Of a stretch of 64,000 bases of DNA, positions 27,516 through 37,574 are shown piece after piece. The first letter of the stretch is position 1. Each line of letters starts with the position of its first letter. Made by a program: the position numbers and the translations under genes. The notes below the pieces were generated by a model. It saw nothing but the letters and a program-made list of their open reading frames with translations, ran no database searches and was not told the DNA's origin. The DNA comes from Streptomyces tuirus. GTDB taxonomy: Bacteria > Actinomycetota > Actinomycetes > Streptomycetales > Streptomycetaceae. The stretch spans positions 4,581,501-4,645,500 of the forward strand of contig JAGTPG010000002.1 of assembly GCA_018195615.1 (NCBI GenBank). Reading direction: 5' to 3'.

Positions 27516-28593
27516 TCAGCTCGCGTAGTCACCGATCAGGGCGGCACCACCGGTGTGCTCGCCCCGGTCCGTGATCTCTCCGGCCACCCAGGCGTCGACC
27601 CCACGGTCGGCGAGGGTCGCCAGGGCCACGTCCACGGACTCCTGCGGGACGATCGCGATCATGCCGACGCCCATGTTCAGGGTCTTCTCCAGCTCCAGGC
27701 GCTCGACCTGACCCGTCTTGCCGACGAGGTCGAAGATCGGGGCCGGGGTCCAGGTGGAGCGGTCGACGATCGCGTGCAGGTCGTCGGGGATGACCCGGGC
27801 CAGGTTGGCCGCGAGTCCGCCGCCGGTGATGTGGCTGAAGGCGTGCACCTCGGTGGTGCGCATCAGGGCCAGGCAGTCCAGCGAGTAGATCTTCGTCGGC
27901 TCCAGCAGTTCCTCGCCGAGGGTGCGGCCGAGCTCCTCGATGTGGGCGTCCAGCGCCAGGCCCGCCTGGTTCAGCAGGACGTGCCGGACGAGGGAGTACC
28001 CGTTCGAGTGAAGACCGGAGGACGCCATGGCGATCACCGCGTCACCCGTCCGGATACGATCCGCGCCGAGCAGCCGGTCGGCCTCCACGACGCCCGTACC
28101 GGCACCGGCGACGTCGAAGTCGTCCTCGCCCAGCAGGCCCGGGTGCTCGGCCGTCTCACCGCCGACCAGGGCGCAGCCGGCCAGCACACAGCCCTCGGCG
28201 ATGCCCTTGACGATGGCGGCGACGCGCTCGGGTGGACCTTGCCGACGCAGATGTAGTCCGTCATGAACAGCGGCTCGGCGCCGCACACCACGATGTCGTC
28301 CATGACCATCGCGACCAGGTCGTGGCCGATGGTGTCGTAGACGCCCAGCCGGCGGGCGATGTCGACCTTGGTGCCGACGCCGTCCGTGGCGGAGGCGAGC
28401 AGGGGCCGCTCGTAGTTCTTCAGGGCGGAGGCGTCGAAGAGGCCGGCGAAGCCGCCGAGGCCGCCGAGGACCTCGGGGCGCTGGGCCTTCTTCACCCACT
28501 CCTTCATGAGTTCGACGGCGCGGTCGCCCGCTTCGATGTCGACGCCCGCGGCTGCGTAGCTGGCGCCGCCCTCGGCACTGGGTTCTCAGACAT
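27516..28593 (-). CDS. purM: Phosphoribosylformylglycinamidine cyclo-ligase (two apparent frameshifts)
   Basis: Fifth step of purine synthesis: closes FGAM to aminoimidazole ribonucleotide using ATP. About 359 residues after repair. Visible: ASYAAAGVDIEAGDRAVELM at the N-terminus, LASATDGVGTKV, VMDDIVVCGAEPLF, ALVGGETAEHPG, SSGLHSNGYSLVR and HITGGGLAANLARV, the AIRS-synthase pattern. The start at 28593 is inferred by adding one C in AACCCAG (MSENPSAEGG). Second break near 28233. Follows purF by 45 bp on the same strand, so one operon. Confidence 0.95.
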
Positions 28594-28638
28594 GGCTGTG
28601 AGAGCTTTCGTGTCGTTACGGCAGGTGATACGGGCTGA

Positions 28639-30166
28639 CTACGGGCGGCGGATCGCGTCGGCGGCGGCCGTGGCGGCCGGGCCGGCGGCCAGCTCGGTCT
28701 CCAGGAGCTGCTTGCCGAGCAGCTCGGGGTCCGGGAGGTCCATCGGGTACTCGCCGTCGAAGCAGGCGCGGCACAGGTTCGGCTTGGCGATGGTGGTCGC
28801 CTCGATCATGCCGTCGATGGAGATGTACGCCAGGGAGTCGGCGCCCAGCGAGGTGCCGATCTCGTCGATCGTCATGCCGTTGGCGATGAGCTCGGCGCGG
28901 GTGGCGAAGTCGATGCCGAAGAAGCAGGGCCACTTCACGGGCGGGGACGAGATCCGGATGTGGACCTCGGCGGCGCCCGCCTCGCGGAGCATGCGGACCA
29001 GGGCGCGCTGGGTGTTGCCGCGGACGATCGAGTCGTCGACGACGACCAGGCGCTTGCCCTTGATGACTTCCTTCAGCGGGTTCAGCTTCAGGCGGATGCC
29101 CAGCTGCCGGATGGTCTGCGAGGGCTGGATGAACGTACGGCCGACGTAGGCGTTCTTCACCAGGCCGTTGCCGAAGGGGATGCCGGAGGCCTCCGCGTAG
29201 CCGATGGCCGCCGGGGTGCCGGACTCCGGGTCGCTATGACCAGGTCGGCCTCGACCGGGGATTCCTTCGCGAGCTTGCGGCCCATCTCCACACGGGAGAG
29301 GTAGACGTTCCGGCCGGCGATGTCGGTGTCCGGGCGGGCCAGGTACACGTACTCGAAGACACAGCCCTTGGGCTTCGCGTCCGCGAATCGGGAGCTGCGC
29401 AGGCCGTTCTCGTCGATGGCGACGAACTCGCCCGGCTCGATCTCGCGGACGAAACTCGCGCCGCAGATGTCGAGGGCCGCGGACTCGGAGGCGACGACCC
29501 AGCCGCGCTCGAGACGACCGAGGACCAGCGGGCGGATGCCCTGCGGGTCGCGGGCCGCGTACAGGGTGTGCTCGTCCATGAAGACGAGCGAGAAGGCGCC
29601 CCGGACCTGCGGGAGGACGCTGTGCGCGGCCTCCTCGATGGTCAGCGGCTTGCCGTCCTCGTCCGTCTGGGCCGCGAGGAGCGCGGTCAGCAGGTCGGTG
29701 TCGTTGGTGGCCGCCACCCGCGGCGTACGGCCGCCCTCCTGCTTGGGCAGGTCGGCGACCATCTCGGCGAGCTGGGCGGTGTTGACGAGGTTGCCGTTGT
29801 GGCCGAGCGCGATGGAGCCGTGCCCGGTCGCGCGGAACGTCGGCTGGGCGTTCTCCCAGACGGAGGCACCGGTGGTCGAGTAGCGGGCGTGACCGACCGC
29901 GATGTGACCCTGGAGCGAACCGAGGGAGGTCTCGTCGAAGACTTGCGAGACCAGGCCCATGTCCTTGAAGACGAGGATCTGTGAGCCGTTGCTGACCGCG
30001 ATTCCCGCGGATTCCTGGCCTCGATGCTGGAGGGCGTAGAGCCCGAAGTACGTGAGCTTGGCGACCTCTTCGCCCGGAGCCCAGACACCGAAGACGCCGC
30101 AGGCGTCCTGGGGCCCTTCTCACCGGGGAGCAGGTCGTGGTTGAGTCGTCCGTCACCACGTGGCAC
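28639..30166 (-). CDS. purF: Amidophosphoribosyltransferase (two apparent frameshifts)
   Basis: First committed step of purine synthesis: moves the amide of glutamine to PRPP. About 509 residues after repair. Short propeptide, then the N-terminal nucleophile cysteine in DACGVFGVW; RYSTTG, GHNGNLVN and FVAIDENG of the glutaminase; PRPP loop VVVDDSIVRGNTQRAL in the C-terminal phosphoribosyltransferase; cysteines near the end (CRACF) suit an iron-sulfur type. GTG start at 30166. Breaks near 30113 (CCCC) and 29235. Same operon as purM. Confidence 0.96.
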
Positions 30167-30227
30167 GCCACCGAGTGTAGGCGAGGTCGACCACTGGTCC
30201 GAATTGGGGATACCGGACTTTTGGGGG

Positions 30228-31001
30228 TCACTGCCCGGCGACAGCGCGCACGGTCGTGCCGTTTTCGCTGGTCAGCGTGAGGGTTTGGTGATCGACTCCG
30301 TACTTCAGCTTCCCGTCGAAAAGTCGCAGCAGGGTCTTCTCGTCGGCCATGAGTGAGTCTTCGCACATCATTCGGGTCGTGGCCGGAGGGCCGAGGGTGA
30401 TATCGCCGTCGCGCACGGTGGCCTCGGCGTTCACCTTGTTGCAGCCGAGGCTGCCGGAGACGGTGCCCTTCTTCTCGTCGAAGGTGAGGTGGGCGCGACC
30501 GTCGGCCTTCGGGGTCGTGACGGTCCACTTGGTGCCGCTCAGAGGTGCGTCCTCGGCCTTGGTCAGGCGGACGGTGTCGCCCTGCTCGGTGGTGAGGGTG
30601 AGGCGGTCGCCGTCCGTGCGGGCCTTGAACTCCTGGTCGGAGAGCGTGCGCGCGAGGGTCTCCTCGAACGCCATGGGCTTGTCCGCGCAGGCCATCTCCG
30701 TGGCCATGGTCTGGCTGAGCCGGATGCGGTCGCCGTCGACGGTGGCCCGGGCGCCGAAGTTGTTGCAGCCGAAGCTGCCCTCCGCCCGGCCCTTGTCGAT
30801 GGTCACGTGGGCGCCGGTGGGTGCCTTCTGGGTCTTGCCGGCCGCGGTGACGCTGTCCACGTTCCACCGCACACCGGTCACCGGCTGGCCGGCACCGACC
30901 GAGCCGCTGCCGCTGTCCGCCTTCTCACTGCCGCAGGCCGCCATGAGCGGGACGAGCATGGCGGCGGCCGTCAGGGTGATGCGCTGCTTCTGCCTGTCCA
31001 T
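30228..31001 (-). CDS. Secreted lipoprotein with two META (HslJ-like) domains
   Basis: A 257-residue lipoprotein. The signal peptide ends at lipobox LMAAC (C23). Two tandem META domains follow: GVRWNVDSV...GSFGCNNFGA...TEMACAD and GTKWTVTTP...GSLGCNKVNA...TRMMCED, each with the domain's conserved GCN and a later cysteine. Related E. coli HslJ and META proteins are tied to stress or antibiotic tolerance; the role here is unknown. Located outside the membrane. Intact frame. Confidence 0.88.
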   Translation of the reverse strand: MDRQKQRITLTAAAMLVPLMAACGSEKADSGSGSVGAGQPVTGVRWNVDSVTAAGKTQKAPTGAHVTIDKGRAEGSFGCNNFGARATVDGDRIRLSQTMATEMACADKPMAFEETLARTLSDQEFKARTDGDRLTLTTEQGDTVRLTKAEDAPLSGTKWTVTTPKADGRAHLTFDEKKGTVSGSLGCNKVNAEATVRDGDITLGPPATTRMMCEDSLMADEKTLLRLFDGKLKYGVDHQTLTLTSENGTTVRAVAGQ

Positions 31002-31036
31002 GCCCTTCGACGGGGGACCCGGGGGATCGGTTCCCC

Positions 31037-31834
31037 TTATGCCATCAGTGGCAGGTAGGCCGACAGGTCCGCCCGCTCACCACTGGCGGTGACGTGCGCG
31101 TCCCCGAGTGCCTGCGCCCAGGCCAGCCGACCGGTCGCCAGCCGGATCCAGGTCAGCGGGTCCGTCTCGACCACGTTGGGCGGGGTGCCCCGGGTGTGCC
31201 TCGGCCCCTCCACGCACTGCACCACGGCGTACGGCGGCACTCGTACCTCCGTCGAGGCGCCGGGTGCCTTCACGGCCAGCGCGTCGGCGAGCAGCCGGGT
31301 GCACGCGGCGAGGGCCTGACGGTCGTAGGGGATGTCCAGGCCGGGGACGGCGGCGTTGAGGTCGTCGGTGTGGACGACGAGTTCGACGGTGCGCGTGACG
31401 ACGTAGTCGGCCAGCGGCAGGGCGCCCGCGCTGGTCGGGAGCAGCCGACCGGCGGGGTGGGCGTCGAGGTTCGCGGTGAAGCGGCGCTCGGCGTCGGCGA
31501 GGTGGGCGCCGAGATCCGGATGGTCCTCGGCCAGGCGGTGGGCGGTCGCGGCGATGGCGGGGGCGTCGGCGGCGATGGCGAAGGGCCAGTCGAGCAGCCG
31601 GCCGTCCTGCTTCACGGGCTCGGGCTCCGCGAGCAGCCGGTCCACGGCGTCCAGGGCCATGGCGCAGTGCGCGGCCAGGTCACGCACGGTCCAGTCGCCG
31701 AGGCGCGTGGGCGCGGCGAGCCGGTCGGGAGTGAGGGTGCCCACGGCCCGGCGTACGTTCCCGTACTGCGCGAGCACTGCCGTGCGGATCTTGGCGGGGT
31801 CGTAGCTGCGGGTGCGCTTCTTGGCCGGGGGCAT
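31037..31834 (-). CDS. Maleylpyruvate isomerase family (DinB-like, mycothiol-dependent) protein
   Basis: A 265-residue protein with the MDMPI N-terminal four-helix domain: LGDWTVRDLAAHCAMALDAV carries the metal-ligand histidine, and later VTRTVELVVHTDDL carries the second histidine pair (VVHTDD). The C-terminal half (ALAVKAPGASTEVRVPPYA) matches the C-terminal sterol-carrier-like domain of these enzymes. Members use mycothiol or act as unknown thiol-linked enzymes in actinobacteria; substrate unknown. Intact frame, same strand as the META lipoprotein. Confidence 0.85.
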   Translation of the reverse strand: MPPAKKRTRSYDPAKIRTAVLAQYGNVRRAVGTLTPDRLAAPTRLGDWTVRDLAAHCAMALDAVDRLLAEPEPVKQDGRLLDWPFAIAADAPAIAATAHRLAEDHPDLGAHLADAERRFTANLDAHPAGRLLPTSAGALPLADYVVTRTVELVVHTDDLNAAVPGLDIPYDRQALAACTRLLADALAVKAPGASTEVRVPPYAVVQCVEGPRHTRGTPPNVVETDPLTWIRLATGRLAWAQALGDAHVTASGERADLSAYLPLMA

Positions 31835-31839
31835 GGGGG

Positions 31840-32672
31840 TCAGCCTAGGGCGGCGGCCGTGGGGGGCGCCTCGAAGGTCTCCCCGCCCCGCGGGACACCG
31901 ATGCCGCTCCAGGTGAAGGGGATGCCCCTGGCCCGTCCGGGTCCGGGGCGTCCATGAGCTGGAAGTGCAGGTGCGGCTCGGAGGAGTTGCCGGAGTTTCC
32001 GCAGCGGGCGAGCAGTTGTCCGGCGTGGACGCGGTCGCCCTCGCGGACGGTGAGGGAGCCGCGCTGGAGGTGGGCGTAGGCGGCGTAGGCGCCGTTGCCG
32101 AGGTCGAGGACGATGTGGTTGCCGAGGATACGGCGGAGTCCGCACATCTCTCGTACGGAGCCCTCGATGAGCATCATGTACAGCAGGCCCGGCAGCGACG
32201 TGCGACTCAGGTGGTCGCGCTGTCCGTCGGTGGCCCGTACGACCGTGGCGTCGGCGACCGCGACGATCGGGGCACCGAAGGCCGGGAAGTCCTGCGGGCG
32301 GTGGACGAGGGGCCACAGCCAGCGGAAGGCGGGGCGGGCTCCCGGCTGGGGCTCGGCGAGGATGTCGATGGCGTACGTCTGTCCATGGGCGTGGATGCCG
32401 TGGCTCGGAGTGCGGTCGGCGGGGCTGTTCAGCGCGGACCAGCGGCCGGTGACCGGCAGGGCGACCTCGAGGGGCTCGCGGGCGCGGCGAGGGCTGTCGG
32501 GAGCGCCGCCCCACCGGTTGCCGACGGTGACGACGGCGTAGGCCAGGGCGAGGGGCAGGAAGTCCCACCACACCGCGTAGTCCCAGCCGAAGCAGAGATG
32601 GGCGACCACCAGGGCGATGAAGGCCAGTTGCAACCCTCGGAAAGCCACCATGCCGACCTTGTGCGCGGACAT
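31840..32672 (-). CDS. M23 family (LytM-type) metallopeptidase, membrane-anchored (one apparent frameshift)
   Basis: About 277 residues after repair. Two hydrophobic segments at the N-terminus (LQLAFIALVVAHLCFGWDYA and FLPLALAYAVVTVG) followed by an M23 domain: HGQTYAIDI as the first metal segment, GNHIVLDLGNGAYAAYAHL, and SSEPHLHFQLMD with the HLHF motif. It should cleave or bind cell-wall peptides outside the membrane. The frame breaks near 31943; repair gives the ending TWSGIGVPRGGETFE. Followed on the chromosome by the MDMPI gene. Confidence 0.83.
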
Positions 32673-32694
32673 CCTGTCCCTCCGGGTCCGGGGT

Positions 32695-33195
32695 CTATGA
32701 GCGGGCTGTTGACAGCGCCACCAGCAGCGGTACGACCCGGGCGGGCGGCACCTCGTAGCGGCCCCGGCCGGCGGTGTGCAGCCAGCCCGCGCCGGTGAGC
32801 CGGTGCAGGTGGTGGTAGATCTGGCCGGTCGTGCCGACCTCGTCCAGCTCGGCGAGTTCCGCGGCGGTGCGGCGGCCGCCGAGGATCTCGCGGAGGAGCC
32901 GAAGCCGGACCGGGTGGCCGAGGGCCCCGAAGGACTCGGCGGTCGTGGACCAGTCGTCCTCCAGCAGGCCTTCCGTGAGGGCGCCCATCTGCCAGACGTA
33001 GGTCTCACCCGTCGGCAATGTCACCGAGCCGGTGTAGAGGACGCCGCCGTCGGCCGCGCCCATCTCGGACAGCTTCTCCTTCAGCCCGTTCAGCGCCCAG
33101 TAGTCGCTCTCGTCGAGGCGGGGCGCGTCGCCCTGAGCGCCTTCCAGGTCCGCGAGGCGGCGCTCGAGGTCGGCGACACGTTGCTCCAGTTCCAC
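32695..33195 (-). CDS. ArsR-type winged-helix regulator with N-terminal coiled coil
   Basis: About 166 residues. Leucine-zipper-like N-terminus (ELEQRVADLERRLADLEG), a middle domain (GGVLYTGSVTLPTGETYVW), and a winged helix with ALGHPVRLRLLREILGGRRTA and IYHHLHRLTGAGWL, the ArsR/HTH_20 pattern. GTG at 33195 is chosen because the coiled coil starts there and GGAGGT is adjacent, though the spacing is very short; an upstream start is possible. It probably controls itself (palindrome just upstream) and the M23 gene downstream. Confidence 0.8.
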   Translation of the reverse strand: MELEQRVADLERRLADLEGAQGDAPRLDESDYWALNGLKEKLSEMGAADGGVLYTGSVTLPTGETYVWQMGALTEGLLEDDWSTTAESFGALGHPVRLRLLREILGGRRTAAELAELDEVGTTGQIYHHLHRLTGAGWLHTAGRGRYEVPPARVVPLLVALSTARS

Positions 33196-33202
33196 ACCTC
33201 CA

Positions 33203-33224
33203 TTATTACGGAAGTACGTAATAA
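33203..33224. promoter_or_regulatory. Operator palindrome of the ArsR-type regulator
   Basis: TTATTACG-GAAGTA-CGTAATAA: perfect 8-bp arms, AT-rich in a GC-rich genome, starting 8 bp upstream of the start codon. Confidence 0.7.
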
Positions 33225-33257
33225 CGCAAGGTGTCGCACAACGCGGTCCGGACACGA

Positions 33258-33293
33258 CGAAGCCCCCGACCGGCGGACCGGGCGGGGGCTTCG
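33258..33293 (-). terminator. purSQL operon terminator
   Basis: CGAAGCCCCCG/CGGGGGCTTCG, about 16 bp past the purL stop. Confidence 0.8.
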
Positions 33294-33308
33294 TGAGGTG
33301 CGGCCGAC

Positions 33309-35566
33309 TTACGCCAGCAGCGCCGGGATCGTGCCCTCGTGCGCCTCGCGCAGCTCGGCCAGGGAGAGCGTGAACTCGCCCTGGACGTCGACCGAGTCTC
33401 CGTCGACGACGCCGATACGCGTGGCCGGGAGGCCCCGCGCGCCGCACATGTCGTTGAAGCGGACCTCCTCGGAGCGCGGCACGGCCACGACCGCGCGGCC
33501 CGCCGACTCGGAGAAGAGGAGGGTGAAGGCGTCCAGACCGTCCGGGACGATCAGGCGGGCGCCCTTGCCGCCCAGCAGCGCCGACTCGACGACCGCCTGG
33601 ATCAGACCGCCGTCCGACAGGTCGTGCGCGGAGTCGATCATGCCGTCGCGGGAGGCGGAGATCAGGATCTCGGCGAGCAGCCGCTCACGCTCCAGGTCGA
33701 CCTTGGGCGGCAGACCGCCGAGGTGGTCGTGCACGACCTGCGACCAGGCCGAGCCGCCGAACTCCTCACGCGTGTCGCCCAGCAGGTAGAGCAGCTGGCC
33801 CTCCTCCTGGAAGGCGACCGGCGTGCGGCGGGCCACGTCGTCGATGACACCCAGGACCGCGACGACCGGGGTCGGGTGGATGGCCGCCTCGCCCGTCTGG
33901 TTGTAGAGGGAGACGTTGCCGCCGGTCACAGGGGTGCCGAGCTGCTGGCAGGCGTCGGCGAGTCCGCGGATGGCCTCCGCGAACTGCCACATCACCGCCG
34001 GGTCCTCGGGCGAACCGAAGTTCAGGCAGTCGGAGACGGCGAGCGGCTTGGCGCCGGTCGTCGCCACGTTCCGGTAGGCCTCCGCGAGCGCCAGCTGCGC
34101 GCCCGCGTACGGGTCCAGCTTCGCGTACCGGCCGTTGCCGTCCGTGGCGATGGCCACGCCGAGGCCGGTCTCCTCGTCGATGCGGATCATGCCGGAGTCC
34201 TCGGGCTGGGCGAGGACGGTGTTGCCCTGCACGAAGTGGTCGTACTGGGAGGTGATCCAGGACTTGGAGGCCTGGTTCGGGGAGCTGACCAGCTTCAGGA
34301 CCTGGTCCTTCAGCTCTTCGGAGGTCGCCGGCCGGGGCAGCTTGTTCGCGTCGTCCGCCTGGAGGGTGTCCTGCCAGGACGGGCGGGCGTACGGGCGCTC
34401 GTAGACCGGGCCCTCGTGCGCCACGGTCCGCGGGTCGACGTCGACGATCTTGCCGCCGTGCCAGTAGATCTCCAGGCGGTCGCCGTCGGTCACCTCGCCG
34501 ATGACGGTGGCGATGACGTCCCACTTCTCGCAGATCTCCAGGAAGCGGTCGACCTTCTCCGGCTCGACGACCGCGCACATGCGCTCCTGCGACTCGCTCA
34601 TGAGGATCTCCTCGGGCGAGAGCGTCGAGTCGCGCAGCGGGACGTCGTCCAGGGTGACGCGCATGCCGCCGGAGCCGTTGGAGGCGAGCTCGGACGTGGC
34701 GCAGGACAGGCCGGCCGCGCCGAGGTCCTGGATGCCGACGACCAGCTTCTCCTTGAAGGCCTCCAGGGTGCACTCGATGAGGAGCTTCTCCTGGAAGGGG
34801 TCGCCGACCTGGACGGCGGGGCGCTTGGAGGGCTTGGCGTCGTCGAAGGTCTCGGAGGCCAGGATCGAGGCGCCGCCGATGCCGTCACCGCCGGTCCGGG
34901 CCCCGTAGAGGATGACCTTGTTGCCGGCGCCGGAAGCCTTCGCGAGGTGGATGTCCTCGTGCCGCATCACACCGATGGCACCGGCGTTGACCAGCGGGTT
35001 GCCCTGGTAGCAGGCGTCGAAGACGACCTCGCCGCCGATGTTGGGCAGCCCCAGGCAGTTGCCGTAGCCGCCGATGCCGGCGACGACGCCCGGGAGGACG
35101 CGCTTGGTGTCGGGGTGGTCGGCGGCGCCGAAGCGGAGCGGGTCGACGACCGCGACCGGCCGGGCGCCCATGGCGATGATGTCGCGGACGATGCCGCCGA
35201 CACCGGTGGCCGCGCCCTGGTAGGGCTCGACGTACGACGGGTGGTTGTGCGACTCGACCTTGAAGGTGACCGCGTAACCCTGGCCGACGTCGACGACACC
35301 GGCGTTCTCGCCGATGCCGACGAGCATCGCGTCGGACTCGGGGCCTTCTCGCCGAACTGGCGGAGGTGGACCTTGGAGGACTTGTACGAGCAGTGCTCGG
35401 ACCACATGACCGAGTACATGGCGAGCTCGGCCCCGGTGGGGCGGCGGCCGAGGATCTCCACGACCCGCTCGTACTCGTCCTTCTTCAGGCCGAGTTCGGC
35501 CCAGGGCAGCTCGACGTCGGGGGTCGCGGCCGCGTGCTCGACCGTGTCCAGAGGCGTCCGGCTCAT
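33309..35566 (-). CDS. purL: Phosphoribosylformylglycinamidine synthase subunit PurL (one apparent frameshift)
   Basis: ATP-dependent synthetase subunit that, with PurQ and PurS, converts FGAR to FGAM. About 752 residues after repair, the small-PurL length. Visible: MYSVMWSEHCSYKSSK near residue 50, VTFKVESHNHPSYVEPYQGA, RDIIAMGARPVAV, GGASILASETFDD, and the second half with LAVSDCLNFGSPEDP and HDLSDGG. The frame breaks near 35343 (CCC needing CCCC in AKAP-ESDAM; read KAPESDAM). The start overlaps the purQ stop (ATGA). Last gene of purS-purQ-purL. Confidence 0.97.
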
Positions 35567-36243
35567 GCGTTGACCAGCTTCTTGAGGATCGAGGTGAAGA
35601 ACGGGAGGCCGTCGGTGCGACCGGTGCCGATCAGCGGCTCGACGGCGTGCTCGGGGTGCGGCATGAGGCCGACGACGTTGCCGGCCGCGTTGGTGACACC
35701 GGCGATGTCGCGCTGCGAGCCGTTCGGGTTGAAGTCGAGGTACCGGAAGGCGACCCGGCCCTCGGCCTCCAGCTCGTCGAGGGTGCGCTCGTCGGCGACG
35801 TACTGCCCGTCGTTGTTCTTCAGCGGGATGTGGATCTCCTGGCCGGCCGAGTAGTCGGTGGTCCAGGCGGTCTCGGCGTTCTCCACCCGCAGCTTCTGGT
35901 CGCGGCAGATGAAGTGCAGGTGGTCGTTGCGCAGCATCGTGCCGGGCAGCAGGTGGGCCTCGGTGAGGATCTGGAAGCCGTTGCAGATGCCGAGCACCGG
36001 CAGACCGGCCCTGGCCTGCTCCAGCAGGGGCTCCATCACCGGCGAGAAACGGGCGATGGCCCCGGCGCGCAGATAGTCGCCGTAGGAGAAACCACCGCAC
36101 AGCACCACGGCGTCGACCTGCTTGAGGTCTTTGTCCTTGTGCCACAGGGCGACCGGCTCGGCGCCCGCGAGGCGGATCGCGCGCTGGGTGTCCCGGTCGT
36201 CCAGACTGCCCGGAAAAGTGACGACGCCAATACGAGCGGTCAC
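35563..36243 (-). CDS. purQ: Phosphoribosylformylglycinamidine synthase subunit PurQ
   Basis: Glutaminase subunit (226 residues) that supplies ammonia to PurL. Class I glutamine amidotransferase features: GGFSYGDYLRAGAIA, catalytic cysteine in VLGICNGFQIL, and the histidine/glutamate pair in LMPHPEHAVEP. The GTG start at 36243 overlaps the purS stop and its own stop overlaps purL. Intact frame. Confidence 0.97.
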   Translation of the reverse strand: MTARIGVVTFPGSLDDRDTQRAIRLAGAEPVALWHKDKDLKQVDAVVLCGGFSYGDYLRAGAIARFSPVMEPLLEQARAGLPVLGICNGFQILTEAHLLPGTMLRNDHLHFICRDQKLRVENAETAWTTDYSAGQEIHIPLKNNDGQYVADERTLDELEAEGRVAFRYLDFNPNGSQRDIAGVTNAAGNVVGLMPHPEHAVEPLIGTGRTDGLPFFTSILKKLVNA

Positions 36244-36502
36244 TTCACGGCCTCCGCGACTTCCTCGACCCGGACGGTGAAGTCCTCGATCACGGTGTTC
36301 GCGAGGAAGGACTCCGCAAGATCGTGAATGCGGGCGAGGGCGGCCTCGTCGACCGGCCCGTCAACTTCCAGTTCGAAACGCTTTCCCTGGCGGACGTCCG
36401 AGATCCCTCGAAACCCAGCCGCGGCAGTGCGCGCTGCACCGCCTGGCCCTGGGGGTCGAGGATCTCCGGCTTGAGCATGACGTCGACTACGACGCGTGCC
36501 AC
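36240..36502 (-). CDS. purS: Phosphoribosylformylglycinamidine synthase subunit PurS (one apparent frameshift)
   Basis: Small bridging subunit (about 87 residues after repair) that joins PurQ to PurL. Starts ARVVVDVMLKPEILDPQGQA, the family signature. The frame breaks near 36408 (GGG needing GGGG); repair gives GFEGISDVRQGKRFELEVDG and ends with VRVEEVAEAVK. GTG at 36502 chosen over a GTG two codons upstream because GGGAG lies 5 bases before it. Confidence 0.92.
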
Positions 36503-36769
36503 TGGCACTCCCGGTGTGTGGTGCTGAGCAGGTTCCTTCAGACTACCCGCACAAAATTTCTACGCGCGTCGACTTGTAGGAATCTACGTGACCGTCATCA
36601 CGATCCGGCATCGACGGGCACACAGACGAAAATTTCCGGGAAAGATCCCGGACCGACACCCGAAACCTATTGCGTTCGGACACGCGGAAGGATTTAGTCG
36701 GGCTTCACATTGCATTGCCGGGCACTGTACAAACTAATTGGCAAGTGCCGCAGGAAGGGACCGATATTC

Positions 36770-37087
36770 GTGGCGCAGAAGGTCGTGGTCACTCTCTTTG
36801 ACGACATCGACGGCTCGGAAGCGACGGAAACGATCGCCTTCGGACTGGACGGCAAGTCGTACGAGATCGACCTGAGCGAAGTCAATGCCGGTGAACTGCG
36901 GAAGGCGCTCGCGCCCTACGTGGAGGCCGGCCGCAAGCGGTCCCGCTCGGGCCGGGCGTACCGGCAGACGGAGGTCGCCCCCGACCCGTCGGCCGTGCGG
37001 GCCTGGGCGCAGGCCAACAAGATGGAGGTCCCCGCGCGCGGGCGCATCCCCAAGAAGGTCTACGAGGCGTTCACCGCCGCGCAGTGA
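36770..37087 (+). CDS. Lsr2-family nucleoid-associated protein (LsrL-type position)
   Basis: A 105-residue H-NS-like silencer that binds AT-rich DNA. N-terminal dimerisation domain (KVVVTLFDDIDGSEATETIAF by key residues VTLFDDIDGS, FGLDGKSYEIDLS) and C-terminal DNA-binding domain with the AT-hook-like RGR in VPARGRIPKKVYEAF. GTG at 36770 with AGGAAGGGA upstream. Streptomycetes carry two paralogues; the one beside purSQL is, from memory, the less studied LsrL. Divergent from purS, separated by a relatively AT-rich 267-bp region that could be self-regulated. Confidence 0.93.
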   Translation: MAQKVVVTLFDDIDGSEATETIAFGLDGKSYEIDLSEVNAGELRKALAPYVEAGRKRSRSGRAYRQTEVAPDPSAVRAWAQANKMEVPARGRIPKKVYEAFTAAQ

Positions 37088-37221
37088 CGCCCCGAGGAGC
37101 CTGGGCCGACGGCCGGTCATCCACCCCTCACGGCAACCGACTTGCGCAGCACCCCTGCTGATCAGCTAGAGTCTGGAGCACGCCGAGGGGCGAGGCCGAA
37201 AGGCCCAGCTCACGGAAACAT

Positions 37222-37292
37222 GCGGGTGTAGTTCAGTAGTAGAACATCCCCCTTCCAGGGGAAGGCGCAGTGTGCGATTCCTGTCACCCGCT
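37222..37292 (+). tRNA. tRNA-Gly (UCC) with unusual T-arm
   Basis: Acceptor GCGGGTG/CACCCGC and anticodon TCC within CCCTTCCAGGG. The 3' side of the anticodon stem has four G where five would give a normal stem (ATCCCC), probably another lost base near 37258. The T-loop region reads GTGCGATT instead of the universal GTTCRA, and the T-stem pairs poorly. Confidence 0.85.
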
Positions 37293-37373
37293 CTGCACCG
37301 CCGTACCAACCACGCTTGTGGATCAGGTAGGCTGGTGTTCGCACCGGTCAGTGAAAGCTGATCGGGAGCAAAT

Positions 37374-37446
37374 GCGGACGTAGCTCAGTTGGTAGAGCGC
37401 AACCTTGCCAAGGTTGAGGTCGCGAGTTCGAACCTCGTCGTCCGCT
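37374..37446 (+). tRNA. tRNA-Gly (GCC), copy 1
   Basis: Acceptor GCGGACG/CGTCCGC, anticodon arm CAACC-TTGCCAA-GGTTG (GCC), normal T-arm GCGAGTTCGAACCTCGT. Confidence 0.95.
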
Positions 37447-37455
37447 CGGGAATGA

Positions 37456-37485
37456 GACCCCGGTCCATCAGGGCCGGGGTCTTTT
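37456..37485 (+). terminator. tRNA-Gly terminator
   Basis: GACCCCGG/CCGGGGTC with a 10-base loop followed by TTTT. Confidence 0.85.
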
Positions 37486-37574
37486 CGTGCCCCGAGCGTC
37501 CGCCTGACATTTGTCATGCCGAGTGATGACAGCGCGCACTGCTGCCGGGCCCGCCGGAGCGGAACGCTGAAGGC

